NCBI GenBank assembly: GCA_902803585.1
Contig: CADCQO010000051.1
Coordinates: 1 to 18,823 of the forward strand
Reading direction: 5' to 3'
Length of the DNA stretch: 18,823 nucleotides
Source: an uncultured Ruminococcus sp.
Lineage (GTDB): Bacteria > Bacillota > Clostridia > Oscillospirales > Acutalibacteraceae
Position 1 is the first letter of the stretch, and each line of letters opens with the position of its first letter. Of this stretch, positions 8,661 to 15,740 are shown in pieces. The notes beneath the pieces were generated by a model that worked only from the letters and a program-made list of their open reading frames with translations, was not told where the DNA came from and did no database searches. Both the position numbers and the translations under genes were made by a program.

Positions 8661-8745
8661 AGAACATTCTCCCTGATAGTTTTATGGGATTTTCATCCGG
8701 ATTTTTTTACACAAATATCTCAACAGAGCAAAACTCTTGTGTATT

Positions 8746-8774
8746 ATTATACCATCGTCACACTTTTGTGTCAA
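8746..8774 (-). promoter_or_regulatory. Consensus promoter of the serine hydrolase gene with a dyad over its spacer
   Basis: The minus strand has TTGACA (8769-8774), a 17-base spacer and TATAAT (8746-8751), an exact sigma-A consensus. The dyad ACACAAAAGTGT overlaps the end of the -35 and the spacer. A second pair of TACACAA/TTGTGTA arms flanks the region after the -10. Repression of an otherwise very strong promoter is likely; the regulator is not in this window. Confidence 0.75.
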
Positions 8775-8839
8775 TTATTATGTGAAAACAGTTTGAAACA
8801 ATTGTATAACTTCGGATGAAAATAGCTTTGGGATAACCG

Positions 8840-8870
8840 CATGAATCTGAAAAATCAGACGAAATTCATG
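8840..8870. terminator. Hairpin downstream of nadA
   Basis: CATGAAT (8840-8846) pairs with ATTCATG (8864-8870), with an inner CTGA/TCAG stem and an AAAA loop. It lies about 40 bases after the nadA stop on the minus strand. There is no T-run after it, so it may be a terminator or only an mRNA-end structure. Confidence 0.45.
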
Positions 8871-8911
8871 ACAGCTTCACAAAGAGTATCAGGGATATCA
8901 GCCGTACCATA

Positions 8912-9835
8912 TCATGTGCTGCCCAGCCGTATCATCTCATCAATACATTTCCTTGCCTGCACAATAGTATCAGCGTTCAGAAGAATTTCCTCACCACCCG
9001 TTCCTGCAATGCAGTGATAGAGGTCGATCAGTGTAGTTGACTTCATATTCGGACAAATCAGTTTTTGAGAAAGGTAATAGAATCGTTTATCGGGACAGCG
9101 GTACTGCAGATGTTCCTGAATACTAATTTCTGTTCCGATAATGAACTCGCTGTATTCGGAAGATGAAGCGTATTCCATGATACCCGAAGTAGAGCCGATA
9201 TAATCCGCCATGGCGCATACCTGTGGTTTACATTCCGGATGTACCAGAAGTTTCGCATGAGGATGAAGCCGCTTAGCTCGTTGAACATCATCAGAATTGA
9301 TACAGGCATGTATCGGACAGCCACCGGAAACGAGCTTGAAGGTCTTTTCAGGAATTTGTGCAGCGACATAAGCACCCAGATTGCAGTCGGGAATAAACAG
9401 TATCTTATCGTTATCAATTTTCCTGCATATTTTTACCGCAGATGATGATGTTACACAAACATCACAAATGGTTTTCAGGTCAGCAGTTGTATTGATATAG
9501 GCAACAAGAGTGTAATCCGGATATTTTTCTCTCATCTGTGTAACAAGCTGTCTGTCCATCTGATCTGCCATTGCACAGCCTGCATCAGGATTAGGCAGGA
9601 AAACGTGCTTTTGAGGAGATAACAGTTTACACGTTTCTGCCATAAAGCGTACACCGCTCATGATAGTTATATCGCAGTCTGTTTTGCTGGCATCAACGCT
9701 CAGTTGGAAGGAATCGCCTGTATAGTCTGCCACTTCCAGTATTTCTTCTGCCTGATAGCTATGTGCCAGAATACAAATATTTTTTTCCTTCTTCAGACGC
9801 ATAATTTCACTTTGTATATCACGAATCTTCATCAT
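8912..9835 (-). CDS. nadA: Quinolinate synthase A
   Basis: NadA is a cytosolic [4Fe-4S] enzyme that condenses iminoaspartate with dihydroxyacetone phosphate to make quinolinate for de novo NAD synthesis. The 307-residue product is of family length. It shows ILAHSYQ near residue 22, FMAETCKLLSP near 64, PDAGCAMAD (C87), GGCPIH (C173) and LICPNMKSTT (C261); these three cysteines fit the cluster ligands. GGAAGG lies seven bases before the ATG. The start overlaps the upstream GCS2-type ligase gene by 17 bases, so it is the last gene of that operon. No nadB or nadC is adjacent, which is unusual for Firmicutes, where nadA often sits with them. As an Fe-S enzyme it fits an operon with a probable Rrf2 operator. 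Confidence 0.93.
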   Translation of the reverse strand: MMKIRDIQSEIMRLKKEKNICILAHSYQAEEILEVADYTGDSFQLSVDASKTDCDITIMSGVRFMAETCKLLSPQKHVFLPNPDAGCAMADQMDRQLVTQMREKYPDYTLVAYINTTADLKTICDVCVTSSSAVKICRKIDNDKILFIPDCNLGAYVAAQIPEKTFKLVSGGCPIHACINSDDVQRAKRLHPHAKLLVHPECKPQVCAMADYIGSTSGIMEYASSSEYSEFIIGTEISIQEHLQYRCPDKRFYYLSQKLICPNMKSTTLIDLYHCIAGTGGEEILLNADTIVQARKCIDEMIRLGST

Positions 9836-11222
9836 TACTTATCCTTCCATATTCTTTTACCAGATTATCCATGTTCTCCCCTGTTCTCAGACGGTCAAGC
9901 ATTGTTTTGGCGGGATTGGTTCGTTTTTCAATGCGTGTATAGAGGGGCAAAAGATATTGTTCCTCGCCAAATCCTCTTTCCGCCAATCCCTGACGACAAA
10001 CATCAAGCACCCGCCGTGTCAGTTCATACAATTTTTCTGTATCGATATAAGCAGGTAAATGATGGTTGACAAGTTGGCGGCGGAGCTCAGCAGCACTGTA
10101 TCCATTGTGATAAAGTGAAGTATCTTGTGCCAGTAATTGCTTCAATTCTGCCATTTTATGCAATAATCCCAGATGAAAGGCTGATACTGTCATAACATCG
10201 CTGATTGGCTGACAGCAGGCACTGCGAAATTCTATTGTACCTCTGAAAGTCAGATCTTCAAACTTAAAAGTGCGAAGATAGGCAATGTCTTCAGGCTGCG
10301 GATGGAACTGCAGAGAATGTATCTTTCCGTTTTCCATATATTCCCCTGTGAGGGTATCCAGCGTAAAGTATTCAAGAATATTGACAGGTGTGAAATTCAG
10401 ATATTTCCCCTCACGTTCCACGCAATAAATAGCAACAGTGGAAATATAATGCAGCAGGTCATCTACAGTTTGTATTTCACAGTCATACATACCTACGTTA
10501 TGAGGATTGATACCATGTGTACTGTTTTCCCAGAGCATATCACGGCAGCAGAGCAGTTCTTCATTTTCTCCCAAAAGGACAGAGTTGTTGAAAAGCAGTG
10601 CTTTTATAGGTTCAAGCTGGTTGAATGTATTGATAACAGACGGCAACTCTTCTTTTGTGACATCCAACTGTACTTGTGAGGCACTGGAAAACATGCCGAA
10701 CTGAGGATAATGGTGAAAATACATAGGCAGAAAAGCGTATTTTGAAGATGATGAAAGATGATGGAATAACATCTTGTATCTGCCGTTTTCAATAGGAGTG
10801 TTATGATTAAGTTTACGATGCGGATTGATACCCATACCTGTCAGTGTATAGTTATACGGTTTAAAGAAATGCTGCACAAAGCTGTAATATATTTTAAAAC
10901 GCTCGTGAATTGTACGGAGTTGTTTTTCTTTTCCGAATGAAAATTCCATATTGTTATAAGAACAGTCATAAGAAAAGACATCGCCATTTTTCTGATTGAT
11001 GGCAGAATAAATGTGTCCCTCTTCATCAATGCCTGCTGGTACAAAATGAAATTCCTGCAAAAATGCCGCTGTCAGCTGATGTACGACAGCAAAGTCAACC
11101 GCCTGATGAGAAAGGTTAACAATGGGCATTTCAATTTCTACGCCAATATATTTCTCCGCTTTTTGTTCGGTCGGTTTGATATAGCGTTCGTATAAACGAT
11201 TCATTACTTTTTCTTTTGTCAT
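9819..11222 (-). CDS. GCS2-type glutamate-cysteine ligase family protein
   Basis: The protein resembles the GCS2 branch of the carboxylate-amine/glutamate-cysteine ligases (plant GSH1- and EgtA-like), which join the gamma-carboxyl of glutamate to an amine, usually cysteine, using ATP. Supporting stretches are YIGVEIEMPIVN near the N-terminus, DCSYNNMEFSFGKEKQL near residue 90, LTGMGINPHRKLNHNTP near 130 and TIEFRSACCQPISDV in the C-terminal third. The ATG at 11222 is chosen because AGGTGA lies five bases upstream; the frame opens at a GTG three codons earlier. About 467 residues. It begins nine bases after the amidotransferase stop. The operon already encodes an unrelated type 1 ligase, so the acceptor may not be cysteine; that is inference. 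Confidence 0.8.
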   Translation of the reverse strand: MTKEKVMNRLYERYIKPTEQKAEKYIGVEIEMPIVNLSHQAVDFAVVHQLTAAFLQEFHFVPAGIDEEGHIYSAINQKNGDVFSYDCSYNNMEFSFGKEKQLRTIHERFKIYYSFVQHFFKPYNYTLTGMGINPHRKLNHNTPIENGRYKMLFHHLSSSSKYAFLPMYFHHYPQFGMFSSASQVQLDVTKEELPSVINTFNQLEPIKALLFNNSVLLGENEELLCCRDMLWENSTHGINPHNVGMYDCEIQTVDDLLHYISTVAIYCVEREGKYLNFTPVNILEYFTLDTLTGEYMENGKIHSLQFHPQPEDIAYLRTFKFEDLTFRGTIEFRSACCQPISDVMTVSAFHLGLLHKMAELKQLLAQDTSLYHNGYSAAELRRQLVNHHLPAYIDTEKLYELTRRVLDVCRQGLAERGFGEEQYLLPLYTRIEKRTNPAKTMLDRLRTGENMDNLVKEYGRISNDEDS

Positions 11223-11231
11223 AATGATCAC

Positions 11232-12005
11232 CTACAAATTAGCAAAAATCCTGTATAACAGTTTAATGGATTCTTCGCTTTCAATATATTCATGATTGTG
11301 ATTTGTTCCAGTTTGTATCAGTTTGCTGTTATAAAAAGCAGTCAGTCTTGTGAAGGGAAGCGGCTGCCATTCTTCTTCGCTCAGCGGTACAGTAGCAATC
11401 AGAGTGGTGCTGTCTTTACTGAGATAAAACAGTGTTCCTCTGCAATTGGTATGGGCATAAAGGTATTTTCCATCTGAAAACAGAAGATTCAGCTTATTAC
11501 CTTTTGACATTTTGCAGATAATACCGTCTAACAGCGCAAACTTTTCTTCAAAACTCAGCCTTACACCTTTCTGGCGCTGTACGTCATCAAGGCGATCTAT
11601 CAGATAAAGAAAAATTCTTTCGCTGTCAGTATCACCTTTTTGCTTTTGAACATACGGATTCAGCGGTGCGTAATCAAAAATCGTTCCATTATGAATCAGT
11701 GTCCATATTCTTCCGGTACAATCTTTTCCTGTAAATGGATGGCAGTTTTTATATTCTACGTTGCCGATTGTAGCGTAACGGATATGTGCTAAAAGGATTT
11801 TGGACTCAATGGGCTGCGAAAGACGCTCCCGCAGATAATTGCTGTTGGATGCTTTGATGCTTTCTTTTTCTACAAGCGCACTTTCACGGGATATGCAAGC
11901 CATTCCCCAGCCATGCGGATTCAATTCGCTGTGACGATAAAATGTTCTGAGATAACTGTTGGCAATGAAAGAGTTTTGTGAGGATATTCCCAAAATTTCA
12001 CACAT
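11232..12005 (-). CDS. Class II glutamine amidotransferase (YafJ/EgtC-like)
   Basis: Starting at the ATG at 12005 the protein begins MCEILG, placing the nucleophile Cys at position 2 as in N-terminal-nucleophile glutamine amidotransferases after Met removal. Other family marks are NPHGWGMA (residues 29-36), HIRYATIG (74-81), HNGTIFDY (105-112) and GDTDSERIF (124-132). At 257 residues it is a stand-alone amidase domain without a synthase partner, like YafJ or EgtC. EgtC cleaves a gamma-glutamyl bond in ergothioneine synthesis, so here it may remove gamma-glutamyl groups added by the neighbouring ligases (inference). GGGGAG lies eight bases upstream of this ATG; the frame's longer opening has no such support. 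The start overlaps the upstream ligase stop by eight bases (ATGTGTGA). Confidence 0.85.
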   Translation of the reverse strand: MCEILGISSQNSFIANSYLRTFYRHSELNPHGWGMACISRESALVEKESIKASNSNYLRERLSQPIESKILLAHIRYATIGNVEYKNCHPFTGKDCTGRIWTLIHNGTIFDYAPLNPYVQKQKGDTDSERIFLYLIDRLDDVQRQKGVRLSFEEKFALLDGIICKMSKGNKLNLLFSDGKYLYAHTNCRGTLFYLSKDSTTLIATVPLSEEEWQPLPFTRLTAFYNSKLIQTGTNHNHEYIESEESIKLLYRIFANL

Positions 12006-13215
12006 AGCCGACACTCCCCTGATATTGTCTTGCCAGCGCCAATCCCTTTTCCATGTAATCCGTACTGAAGCGTTTGCTGATAATTTCTGCATAGCTGTTT
12101 CCAGCAGTCAGTTTCTGCCGCTGATACTTTACAATATTGCTGTATTCCGGAAAATATCTCAGGGTAAAGTCTGTTATATCTTCCAATGTTCTAACAGCTT
12201 TTTTTCTGACAGATATATCACCGAAAATTGCCGCTGTTTTGATATCTTTGATTGCCTGAAGCTGCTCACTACTGTTAAAAGCAAAGTCAGGCAGGCTGGC
12301 CAGATAAAGAAAAAGCAGGTGAATAAAACGAATATCCTCGGTCAAAATACCGGTAGGCGACAAAGGATTGACATCAATCACACGCAATTCCAGATGATTA
12401 ATTCCTTTTTGCGCCAACGCCTCAAGGCTATTTTCGCCGCGGGGTTTTAAACGGACAGGGTAATACAATTCTGATACTGCCCTCAGATTACCGTCCTCTA
12501 TATATCGTTCAATGCTGCTGACATAGCTTTTGATATCCGTGTAATTGAGTATTGGTGTAAAAAAATTCCAATAGCCTCTCTCAGAGCAGCGGATAGAAGA
12601 GTAAATATTGCTGCCGGTTCCTATCGTACTGTCAGAAACAGGGCTTGCCGCTGTAAGAAATACCACCAGCCACGCATACTGTATCACACGTTTGGAAAGA
12701 CGCAGGTATAAATCGTTTTTAAATGACGTAAAAGTACCTGTCCCCTTTTGATCATAAGCCGCCTGAAGTAGCTTTTCCGAAAAGGAGAAATTCAAATGTA
12801 TACCGGAAAACAGCATTTTCTTCTTTCCGTATTTAACAGCCAGATATCGCCGATAGACGGACTTACTCTGCAGACTGCCGCTGTACTCTGCCACAGGAAT
12901 TTCATCTTCACCACTGATTCTGGGAGGATTGGAAAACGGCCAGAGCAATTCATTTCTTTTCAGCAGCTCTGTATTCAGCAGTTTCAGCAGCTGCAGAAGC
13001 TGTTCGTTGACCTGTTCCGGTTCACAGAAAACATCTCCAATCAGTTCAACCTGATTTTCGCAGAAATCACGGTCAATGTTTTTATGGTTTTTAAAAGGAT
13101 GAGGAGATTGCGCCAATGTGCCGTCAGAACAGACTCTGAGGCTTTCTCTTTCAATACCGAAATCAGCCTGCGTAATATATCTTTTGATTGTTTCGTTGTC
13201 AAAATCAAAAAGCAT
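11998..13215 (-). CDS. gshA: Type 1 glutamate-cysteine ligase (GshA-like)
   Basis: The product resembles the gamma-proteobacterial/GshF N-terminal type of glutamate-cysteine ligase, which makes gamma-glutamylcysteine with ATP. Family stretches are FGIERESLRV (residues 19-28), SGIHLNFSF near 140, and HLELRVIDVNPLSPTGI near 285. From the ATG at 13215 it is 405 residues, clearly shorter than E. coli GshA (about 518), and has no fused ATP-grasp GshB domain. The frame also opens at a GTG at 13248, but that codon lies inside the predicted operator near the transcription start, so the ATG is preferred; its ribosome site (GGAAAGCGAG) is only moderate. It is the first gene of a four-gene operon with overlaps or short gaps at each junction. 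Confidence 0.85.
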   Translation of the reverse strand: MLFDFDNETIKRYITQADFGIERESLRVCSDGTLAQSPHPFKNHKNIDRDFCENQVELIGDVFCEPEQVNEQLLQLLKLLNTELLKRNELLWPFSNPPRISGEDEIPVAEYSGSLQSKSVYRRYLAVKYGKKKMLFSGIHLNFSFSEKLLQAAYDQKGTGTFTSFKNDLYLRLSKRVIQYAWLVVFLTAASPVSDSTIGTGSNIYSSIRCSERGYWNFFTPILNYTDIKSYVSSIERYIEDGNLRAVSELYYPVRLKPRGENSLEALAQKGINHLELRVIDVNPLSPTGILTEDIRFIHLLFLYLASLPDFAFNSSEQLQAIKDIKTAAIFGDISVRKKAVRTLEDITDFTLRYFPEYSNIVKYQRQKLTAGNSYAEIISKRFSTDYMEKGLALARQYQGSVGYV

Positions 13216-13246
13216 AAAATCATCTCGCTTTCCTAAAATATATTTC

Positions 13247-13265
13247 ACCTATCTACTCGGTAGGT
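13247..13265. promoter_or_regulatory. Rrf2-type operator 1 at gsh-nadA operon
   Basis: ACCTATCTACTCGGTAGGT is a dyad ACCTA-N9-TAGGT, with the same arms and spacing as the two sites at iscS and the metY leader. It covers the predicted transcription start, just after the -10, consistent with repression. Confidence 0.75.
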
Positions 13266-13266
13266 A

Positions 13267-13295
13267 ATTATAACAGAAAATTTTTATGCTGTCAA
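13267..13295 (-). promoter_or_regulatory. Promoter of the gsh-nadA operon
   Basis: On the minus strand TTGACA (13290-13295) and TATAAT (13267-13272) are 17 bases apart, an exact consensus. The operator dyad starts two bases after the -10. Transcription would start near 13260, giving a leader of about 45 bases before the ATG. Confidence 0.85.
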
Positions 13296-13352
13296 TATTC
13301 TATTCTTATTTTCTTTTATAGAATTTTATGAATCTTATCTCTCGAAATATAT

Positions 13353-13390
13353 AAAAAATGACTGACAGATTTTTTCAAAGCTGCCAGTCA
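13353..13390 (-). terminator. Intrinsic terminator of the rrf2 gene
   Basis: On the minus strand TGACTGGCAG (13381-13390) pairs with CTGTCAGTCA (13359-13368), with one G-T pair, and six T residues follow (13353-13358). It lies 14 bases after the regulator stop. Confidence 0.88.
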
Positions 13391-13403
13391 CCGTTTTCAG
13401 AAG

Positions 13404-13811
13404 TTATTTGCTGCTGTTCATCAAATCAGAAAGTTTTTTGCTGTAAAAAAAATCATGTACCATCTGGTCGTATTCCGTCCACATTGGAAGAGTGCGGCAT
13501 GCCGATTTTCTGGGACAATCCACATTCTTATCTGCAAGACAGGCAACCGAAGATAATTTTCCTTCCATCAGTTCCAGTATTTCACCAACAGGGTATTCTT
13601 CCGGTTTTCTGCAAAGCTTATATCCTCCTCCCTTTCCGCTGGCACCAACAAGCAGTCCGCCGGCGACCATGTCTTTTACAATAATCTCAAGATACTTTTT
13701 AGATAGCTCCTGTCTTGTGGCAATGTCCTTCAACGGAATATAACCGCCGTTATCATGCTCTGCCAAGTCAATCATCACACGAATAGCATAACGTCCCTTT
13801 GTAGAAATCAT
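13404..13811 (-). CDS. Rrf2-family transcriptional regulator, IscR-like
   Basis: This 135-residue winged-helix regulator begins MISTKGRYAIRVMIDLAEH and carries the family's recognition region (IPLKDIATRQELSKKYLEIIVKDM) and wing (GGLLVGASGKGGGYKL). After the DNA-binding domain it has three cysteines, C91, C99 and C105, spaced CX7CX5C, compatible with an Fe-S cluster; E. coli IscR has CX5CX5C. It is divergent from iscS-iscU, the usual target of IscR. ACCTA-N9-TAGGT dyads at three nearby promoters are its probable operators. The ATG at 13811 is chosen for the AAAGGCGG upstream; the frame opens ten codons earlier without one. CymR-type sulfur regulators are close relatives, but they generally lack these cysteines. 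Confidence 0.9.
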   Translation of the reverse strand: MISTKGRYAIRVMIDLAEHDNGGYIPLKDIATRQELSKKYLEIIVKDMVAGGLLVGASGKGGGYKLCRKPEEYPVGEILELMEGKLSSVACLADKNVDCPRKSACRTLPMWTEYDQMVHDFFYSKKLSDLMNSSK

Positions 13812-13843
13812 ATTGAATACCGCCTTTCTGTTCTTTTTCAACT

Positions 13844-13873
13844 ATTATAACGCAAGGCAATGAGAAAAATCAA
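13844..13873 (-). promoter_or_regulatory. Promoter of the rrf2 regulator gene
   Basis: On the minus strand TTGATT (13868-13873) and TATAAT (13844-13849) are 18 bases apart. The iscS operator (13884-13902) lies ten bases upstream of this -35, so autoregulation is possible but not obvious. Confidence 0.65.
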
Positions 13874-13883
13874 GAATTATTTT

Positions 13884-13917
13884 ACCTATTGACAAAGTAG
13901 GTTGATAGGTGTATAAT
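13884..13917 (+). promoter_or_regulatory. iscS promoter with Rrf2-type operator 2
   Basis: The operator ACCTATTGACAAAGTAGGT (13884-13902) contains the -35 TTGACA (13889-13894). The -10 TATAAT (13912-13917) is 17 bases away. The repressor would directly block the -35. The same 19 bases recur at 15536. Confidence 0.9.
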
Positions 13918-13951
13918 GCAAAACAGAAAATATGAAAGGGGTTTTATTACA

Positions 13952-15136
13952 GTGATATACGCTGATAATGCTGCGACTACAAAAATGAGTGATGTCGCTA
14001 TTCATACGATGGTTTCGGTAATGAATGAAACCTACGGTAATCCATCAAGCCTTTACAGAATGGGTCAAAGAGCAAAAGAAGTCCTTGAGAAAGCAAGAGA
14101 AGATGTAGCGGGTCTGATCAATGCTGAGCCGAAAGAAATTATTTTTACCTCAGGAGGCAGTGAAGCGGATAATCAGGCAATCTTGTCAGCGGCAGAAATC
14201 GGCAGAAAAGCCGGCAAAAAACACATCATTTCTTCTGCATTTGAACATCATGCCGTTCTGCATACTTTGAAAAAGCTGGAAAAAAATGGTTTTGAAGTCA
14301 CGCTTCTGGACGTACACCAGAACGGTCTGATATTGCCGGAAGAAGTGGAAGCAGCCATTCGGGAAGATACATGCCTGGTTACTATTATGTATGCAAATAA
14401 TGAGATCGGTACAATACAGCCCATTACGGAAATCGGCGCAATATGCAGACAACATCATGTCTTGTTCCATACTGATGCAGTACAGGCAATTGGCCATTTA
14501 CCGATTGATGTCAAAGCACAGAATATTGATATGCTGTCTGCTTCTGCACATAAATTTCATGGTCCCAAGGGAGTCGGCTTTCTTTATGCCAAAAAAGGTA
14601 TTCGCCTGACAAATCTCATTGAAGGCGGTGCACAGGAACGAGGCAGAAGAGCAGGAACAGAAAATGTAGCAGGTGTCGCAGCAATGGCGGCAGCACTCAA
14701 AGAATCGGCAGAGAAAATGGAAGCGAATGCAGCTGTGCTGACACAAAAAAGAAATAAGCTGATCAGCGGATTGCAGGAAATTCCTCATGGTGCTCTGAAC
14801 GGTGACGCTAAAAACAGACTGCCAGGAAATGTCAACTTCTGTTTTGAAGGAATTGAAGGCGAAGCTCTGCTGCTTTTACTTGACCAGAAGGGAATCCTTG
14901 CTTCTTCAGGAAGTGCGTGTACTTCGGGTGCTCTTGACCCCAGCCATGTTCTGCTTGCAATCGGAAGGGTACACGATGTTGCACATGGATCGCTGAGATT
15001 GAGCATTGGCGAAGATATTACAGATGAGGAAATAGAAGAGATTATTCGTTCTGTAAAAGAAGTTGTCGCCTACTTAAGAAGTTTTTCCCCTATCTGGCGT
15101 GACCTGATGGCGGGTAAGAAATCATTTATTTTATAA
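13952..15136 (+). CDS. iscS: Cysteine desulfurase IscS/NifS
   Basis: A PLP-dependent desulfurase that takes sulfur from cysteine as a persulfide and passes it to the IscU scaffold. The sequence begins (M)IYADNAATTKMS and shows PSSLYRMGQ, FTSGGSEADNQAI, TDAVQAIG, the PLP lysine in SAHKFHGPKG (K201) and the catalytic cysteine in SSGSACTSG (C323). The start is the GTG at 13952, giving 394 residues and an AAAGGGG ribosome site about ten bases upstream. An ATG further upstream at 13916 is excluded because it lies in the -10 box. iscU follows 18 bases after the stop. The Rrf2-type operator over its -35 indicates feedback control by Fe-S status or sulfur supply. Confidence 0.95.
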   Translation: MIYADNAATTKMSDVAIHTMVSVMNETYGNPSSLYRMGQRAKEVLEKAREDVAGLINAEPKEIIFTSGGSEADNQAILSAAEIGRKAGKKHIISSAFEHHAVLHTLKKLEKNGFEVTLLDVHQNGLILPEEVEAAIREDTCLVTIMYANNEIGTIQPITEIGAICRQHHVLFHTDAVQAIGHLPIDVKAQNIDMLSASAHKFHGPKGVGFLYAKKGIRLTNLIEGGAQERGRRAGTENVAGVAAMAAALKESAEKMEANAAVLTQKRNKLISGLQEIPHGALNGDAKNRLPGNVNFCFEGIEGEALLLLLDQKGILASSGSACTSGALDPSHVLLAIGRVHDVAHGSLRLSIGEDITDEEIEEIIRSVKEVVAYLRSFSPIWRDLMAGKKSFIL

Positions 15137-15154
15137 TTATCAGGAGGGTTAACG

Positions 15155-15535
15155 ATGGCTTTATATAGTGAAAAGGTAATGGATCATTTTCTGAATCCAA
15201 GGAATGTAGGTGTTATTGAGGACGCTGACGGTATAGGCGAAGTAGGCAATGCAAAGTGCGGCGACATTATGAAAATGTATCTGAAAATCGAAAATGATGT
15301 CATTCAGGACGTGAAGTTTGAAACATTTGGCTGCGGAAGTGCCATCGCTTCAAGTTCAATGGCAACAGAACTCATCAAGGGCAAACCTGTTGCCGAAGCC
15401 ATGCAGCTGACCAATAAAGCGGTAGCAGAAGCACTGGATGGTTTGCCGGATTATAAGATGCACTGTTCTGTACTGGCAGAAGAGGCGATACGTTCTGCAT
15501 TGGAAGATTACGAAAAAAAGAAAAATAATCAGTAA
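15155..15535 (+). CDS. iscU: Fe-S cluster assembly scaffold IscU/NifU-like
   Basis: IscU is the scaffold on which IscS builds Fe-S clusters. The 126-residue protein begins MALYSEKVMDHFLNPRNVG. It has the three conserved cysteines: C35 in AKCGD (with D37), C60 in FGCGSAIASSS and C104 in MHCSVLAEE. The CSVLAEEAIRSALEDY ending is typical of the NifU N-terminal-domain family in Clostridia. The ATG is preceded by AGGAGG. It is co-transcribed with iscS. The next promoter/operator starts at the base after its stop codon, so the following unit can be expressed both by read-through and from its own promoter. Confidence 0.95.
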   Translation: MALYSEKVMDHFLNPRNVGVIEDADGIGEVGNAKCGDIMKMYLKIENDVIQDVKFETFGCGSAIASSSMATELIKGKPVAEAMQLTNKAVAEALDGLPDYKMHCSVLAEEAIRSALEDYEKKKNNQ

Positions 15536-15569
15536 ACCTATTGACAAAGTAGGTAAACAGTGCTATACT
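15536..15569 (+). promoter_or_regulatory. metY leader promoter with Rrf2-type operator 3
   Basis: The 19-base operator ACCTATTGACAAAGTAGGT (15536-15554) is identical to the one at iscS. Its TTGACA (15541-15546) is the -35, and TATACT (15564-15569) lies 17 bases downstream, with a TG just before it. Transcription should begin near 15576. Confidence 0.9.
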
Positions 15570-15614
15570 ATTGGTGTTCTGACAAACAGTTGATTCAAGA
15601 AGGAGGTGCAAGTG

Positions 15615-15740
15615 ATGTCAGCAACTATATGGACAAAGAACGACATGATGTGTTATCGAATGTTTCACTCCCGGGCATATCATATGGCTGGAGCGTTCGG
15701 TCTGATATCCGTGCGCCTTCAGAAGATACGATGTTGTTGA
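15615..15740 (+). CDS. 41-residue leader peptide ending in Cys-Cys, upstream of metY
   Basis: AAGGAGG (15599-15605) lies at ideal distance from this ATG, the best ribosome site in the neighbourhood. The peptide begins MSATIWTKNDMMCYRMF and ends RLQKIRCC, with tandem TGT TGT codons directly before the TGA. Three cysteines and five methionines in 41 residues fit a sensor for sulfur amino acid supply. A terminator begins 25 bases after the stop, followed by the sulfhydrylase gene. A different frame is also open here (to 15745), but its upstream opening lies in the promoter and it has no ribosome site. A regulatory role is inferred from position, not from homology. Confidence 0.7.
   Translation: MSATIWTKNDMMCYRMFHSRAYHMAGAFGLISVRLQKIRCC

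Noticed and set aside
7479..8819. 446-codon open frame on the plus strand
   Set aside because: It lies fully opposite the serine hydrolase gene, which has clear catalytic motifs, a ribosome site and a promoter. The plus-strand translation has no family features and no ribosome site, so it is an antisense shadow.
13916..13951. Longer N-terminus for IscS from the ATG at 13916
   Set aside because: This ATG overlaps the -10 box, so it would not be in the transcript. The conserved family start (IYADNAATT) follows the GTG at 13952.
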